Part shown: positions 12,095 to 23,897 of the stretch, one piece after another | Position numbering within the stretch: position 1 is the first letter of the stretch | How the letters are laid out: each line of letters begins with the position of its first letter | Assembly: GCF_011075055.1 (NCBI RefSeq) | Contig: NC_058140.1 | Coordinates: 7,107,488-7,171,487, forward strand | Source: Mangifera indica | Lineage: Eukaryota; Streptophyta; Magnoliopsida; Sapindales; Anacardiaceae | Length of the DNA: 64,000 nt | Direction: 5' to 3' | Notes under the pieces: model-generated | What the model was told of the DNA's origin: nothing | Databases searched by the model: none | What the model saw: only the letters and a program-made list of their open reading frames with translations | Position numbers and translations under genes: made by a program

Positions 12095-13050
12095 ATACAG
12101 TTTTCCAAGCTTAGCTAGATATTATCAGTGATTTGGTAAGAGATTCACCAAGTTAGCTAGACTTATCATAGCTTTCACGAAGAAAGAAACTCAATTCCAA
12201 TAGATAGATTCATGTGAGAAAAGTTTCCAAGAGTTAGACAAAAAGGTTGATTTCCACTTTACTGTTGGCCTTTCTTGAGGAAGAAGTTAAATATGACCTC
12301 TACATGAAAGTGTCTCACAGTGGATTAGGAGTAGTTTTGATACAAAGAGACAACATACCCCATACATGACTTGAAGTTGACAGTAGTTGTGTTCTCCTTG
12401 AAGATTTAGAGATACTACTTATATGGGGTAAGATGCAATATGTACACTGATCATAAAAACCTCAAATATTTCTTCACTCATAAAGAGTTTAACATGTGAC
12501 AAAAAAGATGGCTCGAATTAGTGAAGGACTACGATTATGGCATTAAGTACCACCTAGGTAAAGTCAACATGGTCATAGATGCTCTTAGCAGAAAGTGTTT
12601 TTGTCAGAGTTGATAGTTTAGAGGGAGATTCAAATAGACTTGGACTGAGAGTCATTTAAATTAGTGACTAGGGCTCCCAAGTATATTGTCCATATGAAAT
12701 AGTTGAGAGAGTGGGCAAAGTAGTTTATAAGCTTGCATTATCAACGAGTATGGAATGTATTCATGATGCATTCCATATCTCATCATTATGTAAGTATATT
12801 GTTAATCCCTCTCATGTGTTAAAGACCAAAAAGGTATAGTTGTTTGAAGACTTGAGCTACGAAGAGAGACCAGTTCAAATCCTAGATAAGAGGATCAAGA
12901 AACTAAAGAATTGATAGATTCCCTTGGTCAAAGTGTTATGGAAAAACCATAAGATTAATGAGGCCACTTAGGAGATAAAGCAAACTATAAGAGAAAAGTA
13001 TAGGTAGCTATTTCTAGGGGATTCCAAGGTTGAAATCCTATTAAGGGGAA
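12095..13050 (+). pseudogene. Ty3/gypsy pol remnant (+): RNase H and integrase tail
   Basis: The thumb/connection piece (about 12110-12230) has FTKKETQFQ. RNase H (about 12300-12600) has TYPIHDLKLTVVVFSLKI, YTDHKNLKYFFTHKEFNM and KRWLELVKDYDYGIKYHLGK. The sequence then jumps at about 12610-12700 straight to the integrase C-terminus. There VYKLALSTSMECIHDAFHIS, SYEERPVQILDKRIKKL and IPLVKVLWKNHKINEAT end just before the LTR. The whole DDE core is missing, so this copy suffered an internal deletion. It is closely related to the minus-strand copy at 9290-11700 (same tail motifs). Several stops and frame changes are present. Confidence 0.85.
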
Positions 13051-13054
13051 GAAT

Positions 13055-15314
13055 TATAACGCCTACAGTTACGCCTCGAGGGTAATTTAGTTTTTTTATA
13101 TGTGTCAACATGAGTTAAAAAGTCAAAGTTTATATTTTGGGTGACATATAGTTGTATTAAGGTAGGCCACACCTATATGTCTTTGCTACATAAGTCAAGT
13201 AAGTTGATTCAGCGTTTCATTAAAAATTTAAGTGACACACACTCATGTGCCTTAACATACGCTCGTATGTATAAAACTTAGAATCAAGTTATAAATTGGC
13301 ACATCATGGTGATTTTGGATGCATATTTTAGAGCCTTAATCACCCAAAAACCCCAAGAGTTTAGTGAGGGAGAGAGTTTGGTGTTTTGGCTTTCGTGTGG
13401 TAGTCTCAATGATTAGTTTCTGACAGTGAGGAAAGAGAAATTATTGAGCAAATAGGGCCTATTTATGTGTGGCTACTATAGCAAAATAGGTAAGTAGGGT
13501 TTCTTTCTTGCTCAAAATTTTATCTTCTTTGGATCAATAATTGATTCTTGATTATGTGATAATTCGTTGCATATTTATATGCATGTATAAGTGCCTAAAT
13601 CTGAGAATGTTAGGGTATATAACATGTGCTAATTTTTATATTAGTTGTTTGGATGTTATCAATTGTTATGATGCAAGAAAAAGGGATGATCACATGCTTA
13701 AGAGGCAGTTGACATGATGATGCGAATTTGGCTCAATGAAGTTCATTAGAAAGATTGGTTTTCCTGATATGTGTTATGCAATAGGTGATTATGTATGAGA
13801 TCTTTGTTGCCTAAAGGGTGAACTATGTTCGACCAAGTATGTGAATGGATGAAACAAGGTTTCGAACAATGAAATTAAGGGGCTTTTTGGGAATACAACA
13901 TGGTCGTGTGGTATAGGACATAACCCTGTGTACGGGAGTCCTAGATTTCTAGTCGGGTTTCCCTGGCATTCTAGTGACTAACAGACGTTGTTACCAAATA
14001 ATAGTCATCTATTACATGTAAGCATTAACACGGTTAAATAAGCTAAGAATTTACTAAATTACCCTTATGATTAGGCATAGTTGAGATGAAATTAGGCAAG
14101 AGCAATAAGTAAACAACTGAAGGATACACGACCATGTCCTTAAAAGATACACGACCATGTGTCTATGAATAACAACATTTGAGTAGAAGTTATGTGTAAA
14201 TAGTAACTAAGCACACGCCCGTGTACAAGTAATGCACATGCTTTTGTGTATAGGGCAGAAAAAGAATTTGACTAAGAAACTAGGCTAGAAAGAGAAAAGT
14301 CATTCTTAGAGATAAACTAAGTCTTAGGGTACATAGTAGTACCAAGTATTTAGAGGTATAAACTAGTATTAGGGTGGAAGCTAAAACATACGAGTCATTC
14401 TAAAATTGTTACGAGAGGACACCGTGAGAAGTTATTCCTAATGTTGAACCCATAGTAAGGTAATGCTCGCAATAGAGCTTGGTTAAAGTACAATTAAGTT
14501 GGGAAGCAATAACTCACATGGTCAAGGTGTCAAATCTTTGTATTCGATTTAGATCGATCAATTCAGTTGAATTTAGCTTCTAGTTTAAGATGTTTCCATC
14601 ATAATTAGTATTGTCACACCAAATCAAAATATAAGAGAATGGCTCCTTAGTGACCAAACAGAGACATAGTTTGATCTAAAAGTAAGAAATATAGCCTAAT
14701 TAGCCCTAAAGTAAAGTGTGAACACCAGTTAAGTAATTAAGACCTATCATGGTTGATTACTTAACTCCTTAAGATGAACATCTTAGGGTTAACTAGGCTA
14801 TATTTCTTAGGGTTATACCTATCATCTTAGGGTTAAGTAGGGTGTTCACACTTTACTTTAGGGTGAACACTTAGATGACAAAGTTTTGGGCCAAAGGCAT
14901 TTTAGGGAATTCAAAAGTTACCTATTTAGTCAGAGTCTCCTACTTATTGGGCGTTTATCATTCATCCCCTTACTTTTATGTGTGTAGGTACAAGTGATCG
15001 TGATGGTTATAGAAATAGTAGTGGTCAAAGGGCATAGAGGGTGGAGGGTAATTTTGTCATATGTAGTTTTACTATTTCAGTTTTATAATTTCAGACTATA
15101 TTATATTATATAGGAGTTTTAGATAAATTTTATATGATTACATATTTTGGCACTTTCTGACGTCATTTTTGTTTAAGGATATTGTGGTACCTTAATAAAG
15201 AAGTTTATTTAAGATATTTATTAAATTTTGTGAGTTTTATTATTTAATATGCTCCAATAGTCAATTTAGTAACATTTTCCTTTGGAAGGCAATACTTCTA
15301 GAGGGGTTGTTATA
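13055..15314 (+). mobile_element. Ty3/gypsy LTR (+), 2.26 kb
   Basis: Starts TATAAC (decayed TGTAAC) directly after the integrase tail and ends GTTATA, mirroring the minus-strand LTR ends. Homologous in reverse to 6479-9285 and directly to 5800-6478. CACG-type dyads recur, for example ACATGGTCGTGTGG near 13905, ACACGACCATGT twice near 14125-14160 and CACACGCCCGTGTAC near 14211. A rearranged inverted-repeat block lies at 14684-14863. No gene inside. Confidence 0.8.
14684..14863. repeat. Local inverted repeats in swapped order
   Basis: Block A (14684-14706) and block B (14704-14726) are contiguous. The reverse complement of A lies at 14786-14808 with two or so mismatches, and the exact 23-bp reverse complement of B lies at 14841-14863. 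A simple hairpin would give B' then A', but here the order is A' then B'. An inner exact 11-bp pair lies at 14727-14737 and 14756-14766 (AGTTAAGTAAT and its complement). The related LTR at 6479-9285 lacks this arrangement. Confidence 0.8.
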
Positions 15315-16569
15315 CACACAATCATAACTAATGTCATATCTCTCAAGCTAATAGGAGTTTGACTGGTCAACCTAGGTGAATCTTCATCTTTGAGTTTGTA
15401 TACTTGTCATTTTGTCTCCAGTCTTTAATTATTATATGACTTTATTTCGTAGTTATAAAATTGTAATAAAATTAAAACTATCTAAACTAAAAGAAGAATA
15501 GAGATAAAGGCTAGGCGTGTAGACCCCATTTTAGATATTACAACCCAAAAATGAAATAAAGAAATTAAAACATCCATAAAGGTTCTTTTGCTATGTACTG
15601 GACACCATGCATACATACATCCATACATATACATATTAATTTAAATTTAAATTTTACATACTATTATTTCAAGTGTTAAATTATCTTTTGGTTTTTAAAG
15701 TTTTATAAAATTGCAAGTTAACCCTCAAAGCTCAAGAAAATATCAATTTAATCCAAAGTTGATAGAACAAGACTAAATTATAATTTTCAACTTTGTCGAG
15801 CATGTAGACATGTTTTCCGATTATTCATTCAAAATTCAACAAAATTCCAAAATATTGCATGATTGAAGTCATGACATGGGTACAATTAGAATGCAACCAA
15901 GATGGTAGACACGTCACACAGAATGGCACGACTAGGCCACAATTGATTTAGCTGTGCACCTTGTGCACAAATGGCATAATTCCATGAAAAAGTCTTAGTT
16001 GGACCAAATTATGGACCAATCGTGACATGTGTTGGTGTCATGCACCATGAAAGAGTCACAATTGGATCAAATTTTGGTCCAACAATGCACCACTCATAGT
16101 GCTTAAGCTATTCCATTGGGTACCTTTTTGTATGCGTAGAATAAACCATGTGAGAGGGTTTCCAGACCTAGTTTTTTGAGTTTTCTGCTATAAAAAATCC
16201 AAAAAACCTCATTTTTAGCAAGCCAATCACTAAGGTGAGGAAATGTGGCATATAAATTATACTCACTCTAGCGGTAACCCTCAAATCTTGCAATCAACAA
16301 GATTCAAAGGTGATTTCATGCAACAACATGAAACCTATGACTTTTCACCAAAATTTAACCTGCAAATATCAGTGAAAATAAAAAATTATCACTCAACAAT
16401 TTAACACAGTTTATATTGTACATGATACTTAATGAATCATACAATAGCATGATAGCAAATAATCTTTGCCAATTTTAGTCTTGATTAATACGATTACATG
16501 CATTCAACATATAAAATTAATCAAAATAATCTAGCAGTTATATATTTTCATGAAAATATGTTAAACAGT
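15315..16569 (-). mobile_element. Non-coding leader of the family A LTR element
   Basis: Lies directly 3' (on minus) of the family A LTR and its primer binding site, so at least the part next to 16569 is element leader. No gag or pol reading frame is visible. It contains a CATACATACATC run near 15610. The left limit is uncertain; the last few hundred bases before 15315 may be unrelated DNA. Confidence 0.4.
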
Positions 16570-16583
16570 GTCTTGGATACCAC
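16570..16583 (-). other. Primer binding site of the family A element
   Basis: On minus the LTR end CTTACA is followed by GTGGTATCCAAGAC. TGGTATC is the start of the usual plant initiator-Met tRNA primer site; the second half is diverged. Confidence 0.6.
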
Positions 16584-18217
16584 TGTAAGGTTTTTAGAGT
16601 GCCAATAATGGGTAATACAATAGAATTAAAATTTTAAAAATGATAGAATCCTGAAAATTCTAACTAGGATACTTGTTTTAGACATATAACCATTAACATA
16701 CAAAACCCAGATAAGGTGTTTTAGCTTTTATACTTACGTTGGTGATTCATTCAAAATTTCATGTGGCCGAAGAATGAACATTGTCCAACCCTTAAGAGGC
16801 GGTGCCTTGATATCCATGAGGAGCACGAACATGTGAGAGACAATCCAAGGAAAAGGTTAGAGCTTTTTGGTTGGATTTTGTGTTCACGAGAAGATGAGAG
16901 AAAACAGAAAACTTACAGCTAAGGTTTTTTGATGTGTATGTGTTATATTACTTGTTGAATTCTAACATGTTTTAAATATTTGCAAGTGTCTGAGTATAAC
17001 AAGGATTTTATCCAGACCTGACACCTTCAACACATATGCACGATTAACATGTTTCATAGCTTGCACTGGTGGCACACAAGTGTGCTAGACATGTATTTTC
17101 GCCTTGCACGTCTGGATAAAAATTTGTCCAGCTATGCTATACCTTTTAATAATTTGCATAATGCCATAACACCATGCATACCAAGGTTTACCTTGGTAAA
17201 AAAACGTTATCCATATTCTCTCTTTCCTTAAACAATATAATTATCATCAAATAATCCCCGCCTCTAGGTTTGAATAAACTTTTATATGTATGTGACCTAT
17301 AAGCTCTCTATCAAATTGATAGTGTCTGAATTAAGGCTAAATTCAAATAAATACCAAGATTGATCTCTAGTAAAACATCATGTCAACTCAAATGATAAAG
17401 TGTTAGCAAACATTTCTTAAGTTGTTATAACATCATATCTTTTGAGGCTAAGACATAGAAATGTGTCTATTTTAGTGATTCCTCAGTATGAAATAATACA
17501 CATAAATGATTAATATGGATTAAACTACAACCTTATCCTACTGTGGCGACAGATTCAAACAGTCATGAATGTCATTTAATATTCTCATGTGAGATATCTT
17601 TCCTGTGCTTAAAAGTGACAAATCCTTTATCGATCAACCATACCTTCCATGTATCTCATGATATGGTCAATTATAAACTTTATAGTTACCTTTATTATGA
17701 CAGCATGTTGGATAACATCAAACCATAGTGATCCTTATACGAGATGGCCTGACGACCTCAAGTCAAAGGATCACATACACCCGTAGTGTTTAGAGGATTT
17801 ATTCCATAGATACTTGAGTAACCATCCATATGGATATTCTCTGGTTAGGTCAGTTTGATGAGCATGTCTATAAAGTACACTAATGTATTGTACCAAGTTG
17901 TCTACAACAGCTTTGACAGGCCTGTCACCATTTTTGCTGAGTTTACTCAATATTATGATAATCCTATCATCATTACATGTGTCCTTTTCATATTACAAAC
18001 ATTTCTAGAATGATCACTAAAAGTGTATATAAGGTTCCCACGATCAGTCTTCTGATCTCCTCGTCACAGTTCTACCATTCTAAGAGCATATTACTCATAC
18101 GATTATATAAATAGATAATATATGAATTGAATAACAACAAATCATTTATTAATTATTAATATAAAATTACATTCACAAATGTCAAATTCGATTGTCTCTA
18201 GGGCACATATCCTAACA
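16584..18217 (-). mobile_element. Family A LTR, complete, 1634 bp
   Basis: On minus it starts TGTTAGGATATGTGCCC at 18217 and ends CTTACA at 16584, giving TG..CA ends, with a primer binding site immediately after. Partial copies of the same LTR occur on plus at 46176-47555, 47984-49165 and 49166-49955, with shared blocks such as GTAATTTTATATTAATAATTA and GGTTTGATGTTATCC. The second LTR and the coding region are not in the window, so the superfamily is not proven; the Met-type primer site fits Ty1/copia. The short open frames inside (17049, 17543) are chance. Confidence 0.8.
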
Positions 18218-19186
18218 GTGAAGTCATTTTGTGTTATGATGACTATTTGATTATGTCATTGGATTTTTGTGTTTTAATTATGCACTCAAGAATTGTATTT
18301 GATTTCATTTGATTTTCACACATATGGTTTTGTTTTGAATCAATAATAATAAATATGATATTTTATTAATTACACTTTTGGGGATGTGGGGTTTGACTTT
18401 AAGATACCATGTATTTACTTTTATTGTTGCGTGTGTTAGGGGATGTTCTAGGATAATACATCTCTTTGAGTGTATATTTTGGATAGGGATATGTATTCGG
18501 AGATGGGTGGTTTAAGATTTTTTTTTGGTGGGTAAAGTTTTGAGATTAGTTTACATCAACTGATCGCGTTGTCATGGTTACATTTATCTACTTAAAAAGA
18601 TTCATGATAAAAAGTTAATGTCATTTTATCAATTAAAATTTCAAAAACAATCATTTGAGCAAACATGATGATTTACTTTAATGCACCTATTTTTAATAGT
18701 CCTATGTTCCTACTAAGTTTGAAGCATATATTCTAACAAAAGCCCTATTTAAATTGGGTTATGATCTATGTGTGCACAAGTTGAGAATGTCTGGGAGTGT
18801 TAGAAATTGGGTGTTTATTGTCTAGACATTAAATTTAGAAATATAATTAATTTTTGTTGTTTCTTTTTTCTTTATTGGTAAGTAAATTAATCTCTAAGAA
18901 GTTATTTGAATGACAATAGAGGGGTTATATGCATTTGAGAGTATAGGTTCAAATCTCTTTCAATGATATTTTAAAATTAAATTTTTAACTTTTCTGATAA
19001 AATAATTATAATTAGTTTTGTCCTAAAAGAATAATTCAGTTTGGGTGGTGATCCAAGTTACAAAAAAGATTTAAAAAAAAAAAGTAAATTAGTATCTTTA
19101 ACTCCAACTTTGTTTTATACTTTCATCGCCAAGTGCATCATAATATCATATCATTATGACTCTCAGCATGATCCACTTGACATAGA
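18218..19186. other. No gene seen
   Basis: AT-rich DNA between the family A LTR and MITE copy A. I see no coding sequence, RNA gene or element end. Confidence 0.4.
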
Positions 19187-19195
19187 TTTTTGTTT

Positions 19196-19854
19196 GGCCA
19201 AAAGACATATCCCCACCTAAGGTTTGTTACAAACCTAAACTGGACCTGTTCAAAATTTCACTTATGAGCTATTAAAATTAACAAAAATAATTAATTTCAA
19301 TGATAAAATTATTATTTAATCAATAATATATTAAAAATAATAAAATATTATCCATTTCCCCTAAGTTTAGAAAAATAACAAATTTCTTTTAGCATTAAAC
19401 TTTGAAGAAACACATTTTTCCTCGCTAGGTTTCCGTTTTCCATTAGTTTTCTCTGACCCTCTTTCCGTCCAACACCCTTATCTGCCTCCTCACCTTCTTT
19501 AGAATCTTCATTTTCGACAAAGGGAAAACATTACTCGTTGATGGCTTTAGGGGAGAAAACGTGATTCATCATCGCAAATAAGTTAACTGTCATCGATTAG
19601 AGAAATGATGGATTGAAAATGAAACCTTAGCAAAGGAAAAGTATGATTTTTTAAAGTTTAATTCTAAAGAAAAATTATTAATTCTCTAATTCTTAAAGAG
19701 AAATAAATGTTGTATTACTCTTTTTAATATATTACTATTGAGTTTATCTTAAAACTATTTATTTTTAATAATTTTAACTGTTTATTGGTGAAAATTTTGG
19801 TTTTTAATAGTTACGATTGCAACAATCCCTGGATGGGAATAGAGTCTTTTGGCC
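19196..19854. mobile_element. MITE copy A (GGCC-ended, 9-bp target duplication)
   Basis: Begins GGCCAAAAGACATATCCCCAC and ends with the inverse GAGTCTTTTGGCC. It is flanked by a perfect 9-bp target duplication, TTTTTGTTT, at 19187-19195 and 19855-19863. A 9-bp duplication is typical of Mutator-like elements. No protein is encoded. Copies B, C, D and a fragment E share the end sequence. Confidence 0.88.
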
Positions 19855-19869
19855 TTTTTGTTTTTTGAT

Positions 19870-20960
19870 TCAACCAAAAGCTTGAGTTGTTTACCATTCA
19901 TGAATCGAAGTTGTATTTCTTGTAGGCCAGGTGATTCAACATGGTTCTACCCCTCATAAATGCATTGTGCCAATCTTTTTTGTTGATCATGACTCGTATC
20001 TTCAGATTATATTGGGTTTTTTATTCATATCAAAGAATTGCTTACATTTGCCTAACTATTCCTTGAATCCGTACCAATAGAACACAAGGAATTCTAGTTT
20101 AATCACTCAGTCCAGTAACTGATTGGGTTTTTTTCCTCCTAGAGCTACTAGTTGTGCACCTTGTGAGTCTATCTCACCTATGTTTTCTTCACTGGATTGA
20201 ATTGATGTTTCACTGGAGTCACCCTCTTATACTATTCTATTCTTCAAAAGTAATGCCCTGATTTCAACCATCTATGTGTTCGTGATAAGCTGCTGGTTTC
20301 CCAACTCCAACATCTGACTATCCATCCCCAAGAACTTTTGGCCCAATGTTAGAATCTCAAGTGCAAAGTATGGGACTGAGATCCCACATTGGAAAGTATG
20401 GGTAACTAGTGTAGGGTTTATAAGGCCTTGGGCTCTCCTATCTCAATAGTTAGCTTTTGAGGTATGGTTCTCCTAAGGTTCGTATCATTTGGTATCAGAA
20501 CCATCACCATGTCTCCTAGTTACAATCGTGCAACGCAGGTGGTGATGTCGACATTATAGTGTTCACCTGGAGCTAGTAGGGAGCTAGCGCATAATCAACC
20601 TGCGTGGGCATCGGGCTGCGGAGCGTGATGGTATATTAGGATCTCAAGTGCAAGGTATGAGACTTGGATCCTATATTTGAAAGTATGGGCAACTAGTGTG
20701 AGGTTTATATGGCCTTGGGCTCTCCTATCTTAATAGCTAGCTTTTGAGGTGTGGTTCTCCTAAGGTTCATATCACCTAATTCCTTGATCATCAATGAATG
20801 AAAATTGCCTTTGATTTTGTCCATCTGTCTCTGAACCATCGCCATCTCTTTTATCACTAGAGTATTAGTTACCATTGCTGCAATCCACATGAGTAGTATG
20901 ATGCTCTTCTACAAATTAATACAACCTCGTAACTCTAGCTGCAATAGAGAATGAGGAAGA
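19870..20960 (-). pseudogene. Ty3/gypsy gag remnant interrupted by a TRIM
   Basis: Read on minus, 20890-20775 gives a helical stretch, MVQRQMDKIKGNFHSLMIKE. After skipping the TRIM (20347-20774) it continues with FLGMDSQMLELGNQQLI, an acidic/Ser-rich patch, and gag-like text (about 20110-19870) with KLEFLVFYWYGF, CKQFFDMNKKPN and a final IHEW. The order fits plant gypsy gag genes, where a coiled N-terminus precedes the FDG-type capsid block. Stops and shifts are frequent. Product assignment rests on weak motif resemblance. Confidence 0.5.
20347..20774 (+). mobile_element. TRIM retrotransposon, 428 bp
   Basis: Two direct terminal repeats of exactly 141 bp (20347-20487 and 20634-20774) share the AACTAGTGT and GCCTTGGGCTCTCCTATCT blocks. 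The first begins TGTTAGAATCTC; the second begins TATTAGGATCTC (decayed TG). Both end TATCA. Right after the first repeat is a primer binding site, TGGTATCAGAACC (20490-20502), one base off the usual plant Met-tRNA site. The 130-bp interior encodes nothing. Flanking CCCAA/CCTAA is a probable 5-bp target duplication with one change. This matches the terminal-repeat retrotransposon in miniature class; it inserted into the gypsy gag remnant. Confidence 0.92.
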
Positions 20961-21404
20961 AGGCAGAAAGGAAGCTAATCACTCAAAATTTGTATATTCA
21001 TGCATGAGAAAAGATGTCCTAATTACAATTGCTGTCGCTAATACACTTGGCTATAACCTAACAAATTATGCACCATTCTAAAGCATAATTGGATCCATAA
21101 CTATGTAAAGTAGTAACAAAAAATGGTAAAAATACAAAAGGAGCCCCGAATGGTCCTCCATATTCTAGGCTTGAATCTTCCCCGTAACAGCACATTGATT
21201 ATGGTTGGTGATCACTGCTACCTGCAAAGGTTGAATAATTCATGTTATTGATTCGACTCATTCAATCAGGTAATATCCTTGTAGATTGTTGACTTAATTC
21301 TATGTTTTAATTGGAAGGAATCGATTTAAAGTCAATTTCTGGAAATGGGTTTTTTCTATTTTCCAATTCAATGATGTTTTTTGTTTTCTTAATATTTTTT
21401 TAAT

Positions 21405-22002
21405 GGCCAAAGGACTATTTCCCACCCAAAGTATGTTGATTTCTGAAGCTTTTTTCCGTTAACTTTAAAAATCTCATTTACCAACCCATGGACAGTTAAA
21501 ATTAACAGTTTCAAAGGCAAAATCGTTATTTTATCTGTAATATTAAACATAAACTTAAATTTGATTTTATTTTTCCCCTAAACCCTAAAAACTAACAATT
21601 TCCCCTAACCTAAGTTTTCAAAAACAACATTTTCCCACCTAGGGTTTCCAAACTTTCACATTGAATTTTCAGGTGATGACCAACGATCTCTAGGCTGCGT
21701 CTCTTCCTCTCTGACGTCTCCTCCTTCCAGTCCTCCTTAGCATCATCATCGACAAAGACGACTTGTTGGTCGTCGTCAGAAAATTCAATCTAAAAGTTTG
21801 GAAACCCTAGGGGGGAAATCTTGTTTTTGAAAACTTGGGTTGGGGGGAAATTGTTAGTTTTTAGGGTTTATGAGAGGAAATAATATAACTAACAGACTTA
21901 GTTAATTTTAATAGCTCATCGACGGGGAGAAACTTGACAAATCAACATACTTTTTTGGGGGGGGGGGGGGGGGGGGGGGGGGGGAGAACAAGTCCTTTGG
22001 CC
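21405..22002. mobile_element. MITE copy B (foldback, perfect 9-bp target duplication)
   Basis: Begins GGCCAAAGGACTATTTCCC and ends AGTCCTTTGGCC, flanked by perfect 9-bp repeats TTTTTTAAT (21396-21404 and 22003-22011). The arms extend inward: about 21585-21660 (AACTAACAATTTCCCC, TTTTCAAAAACAACATTTTCCC, TAGGGTTTCCAAACTTT) is mirrored at about 21790-21870. Most of the element could therefore fold into one long hairpin around a GC-richer centre. Its right arm contains a run of 28 G (21957-21984). No protein is encoded. Confidence 0.92.
21957..21984. repeat. G homopolymer, 28 bp
   Basis: Uninterrupted G run inside MITE B, at the place where sister copies read TTTGGGTGGGAAATAG. It could be a true expansion or a sequencing or assembly artefact. 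Confidence 0.9.
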
Positions 22003-22011
22003 TTTTTTAAT

Positions 22012-23890
22012 CTTCATAGTTAGTGAGTATAAGATGTTTCTGTTATTGATATGATGGTAATTTTTTATTTTATTACTATGAAATTAATGAAGCCAGTCTA
22101 TTTGGCCATTTGAATGTTATTTTTGTCCCTGGAATTCACTTATGCTGATTGATAATTAAAATTCTGTTTAGTATGTCAATTTATATATTATCACCTTATC
22201 TATGGTGTTTTTCTGAATCCCGAACTTGTAGCTTTCTTTTCGTTATGTTTGTCAGCTGTAAAAATAGCCTTATGTTATTGTTTCAAGGAATGAAGGGATT
22301 TAATAAATTTGTCATATTCCTGCATGAAGGAAAACCATTTTCGAATGATTAAAACTGATACATCCTGCAATGTTATAGGTCTTTATTTTCATATGTGTTT
22401 CTATTTTTAAACCTTGCTTAATTAGGCATCTTGTTGAATCACATTTGCAAAACAAGTTAGAATCTGTTGTTCATTGCTTCAAACTTTAATAATTAATGAA
22501 TCATGGTCGGCGGGCTTGTTTTTTCTTAGTGTTTCTATACTGTGAATTTCTCTAGCAAAACCAATTGGATTGGGAGTGTTTTTAGAAAGCAGTTTATCAA
22601 GCTGAACAGTTATCAGCATTGCCACATATGGTTTCTTCAATATGATGACTAACACGTTGGACGTGAAATTGAATCAAAGCTTTTCATCAATTCTGCTTGA
22701 CCTTTTATAATAATCATCTCAGTCTTCCTCTGACCCAATCCCAATATCTTGCTTTCTGCTAATATGCTTTGTAAAAAACTTATATCAATTGGCTAAAGTT
22801 GTTTTCTTTACTTCACACCTATCATTTACCTGCAGTTACTGTATCATCTATCTGTTCTCACTTTTATTGAGGCAGTGAAAGTCATGCCCACAATCAGTAT
22901 ATGCATGTTGAAATGGATATTTGTTTATGGAGATTTTGGGCTTGCTAGATTTCTATATTCTTGTACAGCGGCCATTCTTTGTGGAAGGGATTCAATCTGT
23001 TTGAGAGATCATTTTGACCACCTGACCTGAAAATGGGAGGTGTAATTGAAAATGTTCTGTAATACATGTTCAACCTACATTCCTAACTAGGTGTTTTTGT
23101 TCAGATGATACAGAAAGGAAGGCTCCCGTTAAATATATTCCATATCCATACTGTTATCTTCACATTCAGTGTAGGATCTGGTAAAACCAGGTAATGAAAG
23201 ATTGCAAATTTATTGGAAGGTACTACCTTGAATTATAGAGGCATTTTATATCAAAGCTGAAAGAGAATTGTGTGGACAACAATTCAGATTGTGGGTTCTC
23301 CAATCAGATACAAGCTTGAAATCACTAACCAAAAAAATTCAAAAATACACTATTTATGATTAAGTGTGTGTTACTGTGGTTTCGATTATTGAGGGGGAAA
23401 GAATTAAATCATTCTTTGAACTTTGAAATAAACGCTGTAAAATAAATCAAAGAACACTTGCTTGAGACGGAGCAATACAAAAGAAATTTACTATCATCCA
23501 TGGAAGCTTTAGTGCTAATGCTAAAGGATGTTACATTTTTTAAAATAAAATTGAAGATATCTATATATTTATAAATAAGAAAAAACTATAGATGTTTCTA
23601 TTCGAAGCCTGCACCATCATCTGTACTTTTTTGTCCCTCAGTCATAGATTGTGATTTTAGCTCACATTAGACACTGGCTTATTTAATTGTCATCATTGAC
23701 CACCCTCTAGTATTGACGCTATATAAAATTCTGTATATAAAAAACTCTTAAACAATATATAGAGAAACCAATGAACATTCTTTCATAAAACAGATGCAAC
23801 TCACCGCCTTGTAGATTTCTCTGCATTGCAAGAAACTGTGTCCTTTAACTGTTAATTTGTTGCTCCTCTCTTTGGCTGAGCCAACTACTT
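22012..23890. other. No gene recognised
   Basis: Single-copy-looking DNA downstream (on minus) of the CLE45-like gene. The open frame at 22149-22352 has no recognisable motif and no sign of splicing that I can defend. The 3' UTR of CLE45 should lie in the last few hundred bases. Confidence 0.4.
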
Positions 23891-23897
23891 GAATTTA

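Noticed and set aside
14780..14865. CTTAGGGTT words as an interstitial telomere repeat
   Set aside because: Spacing is irregular and the words come from the inverted-repeat block; no run of TTTAGGG exists.
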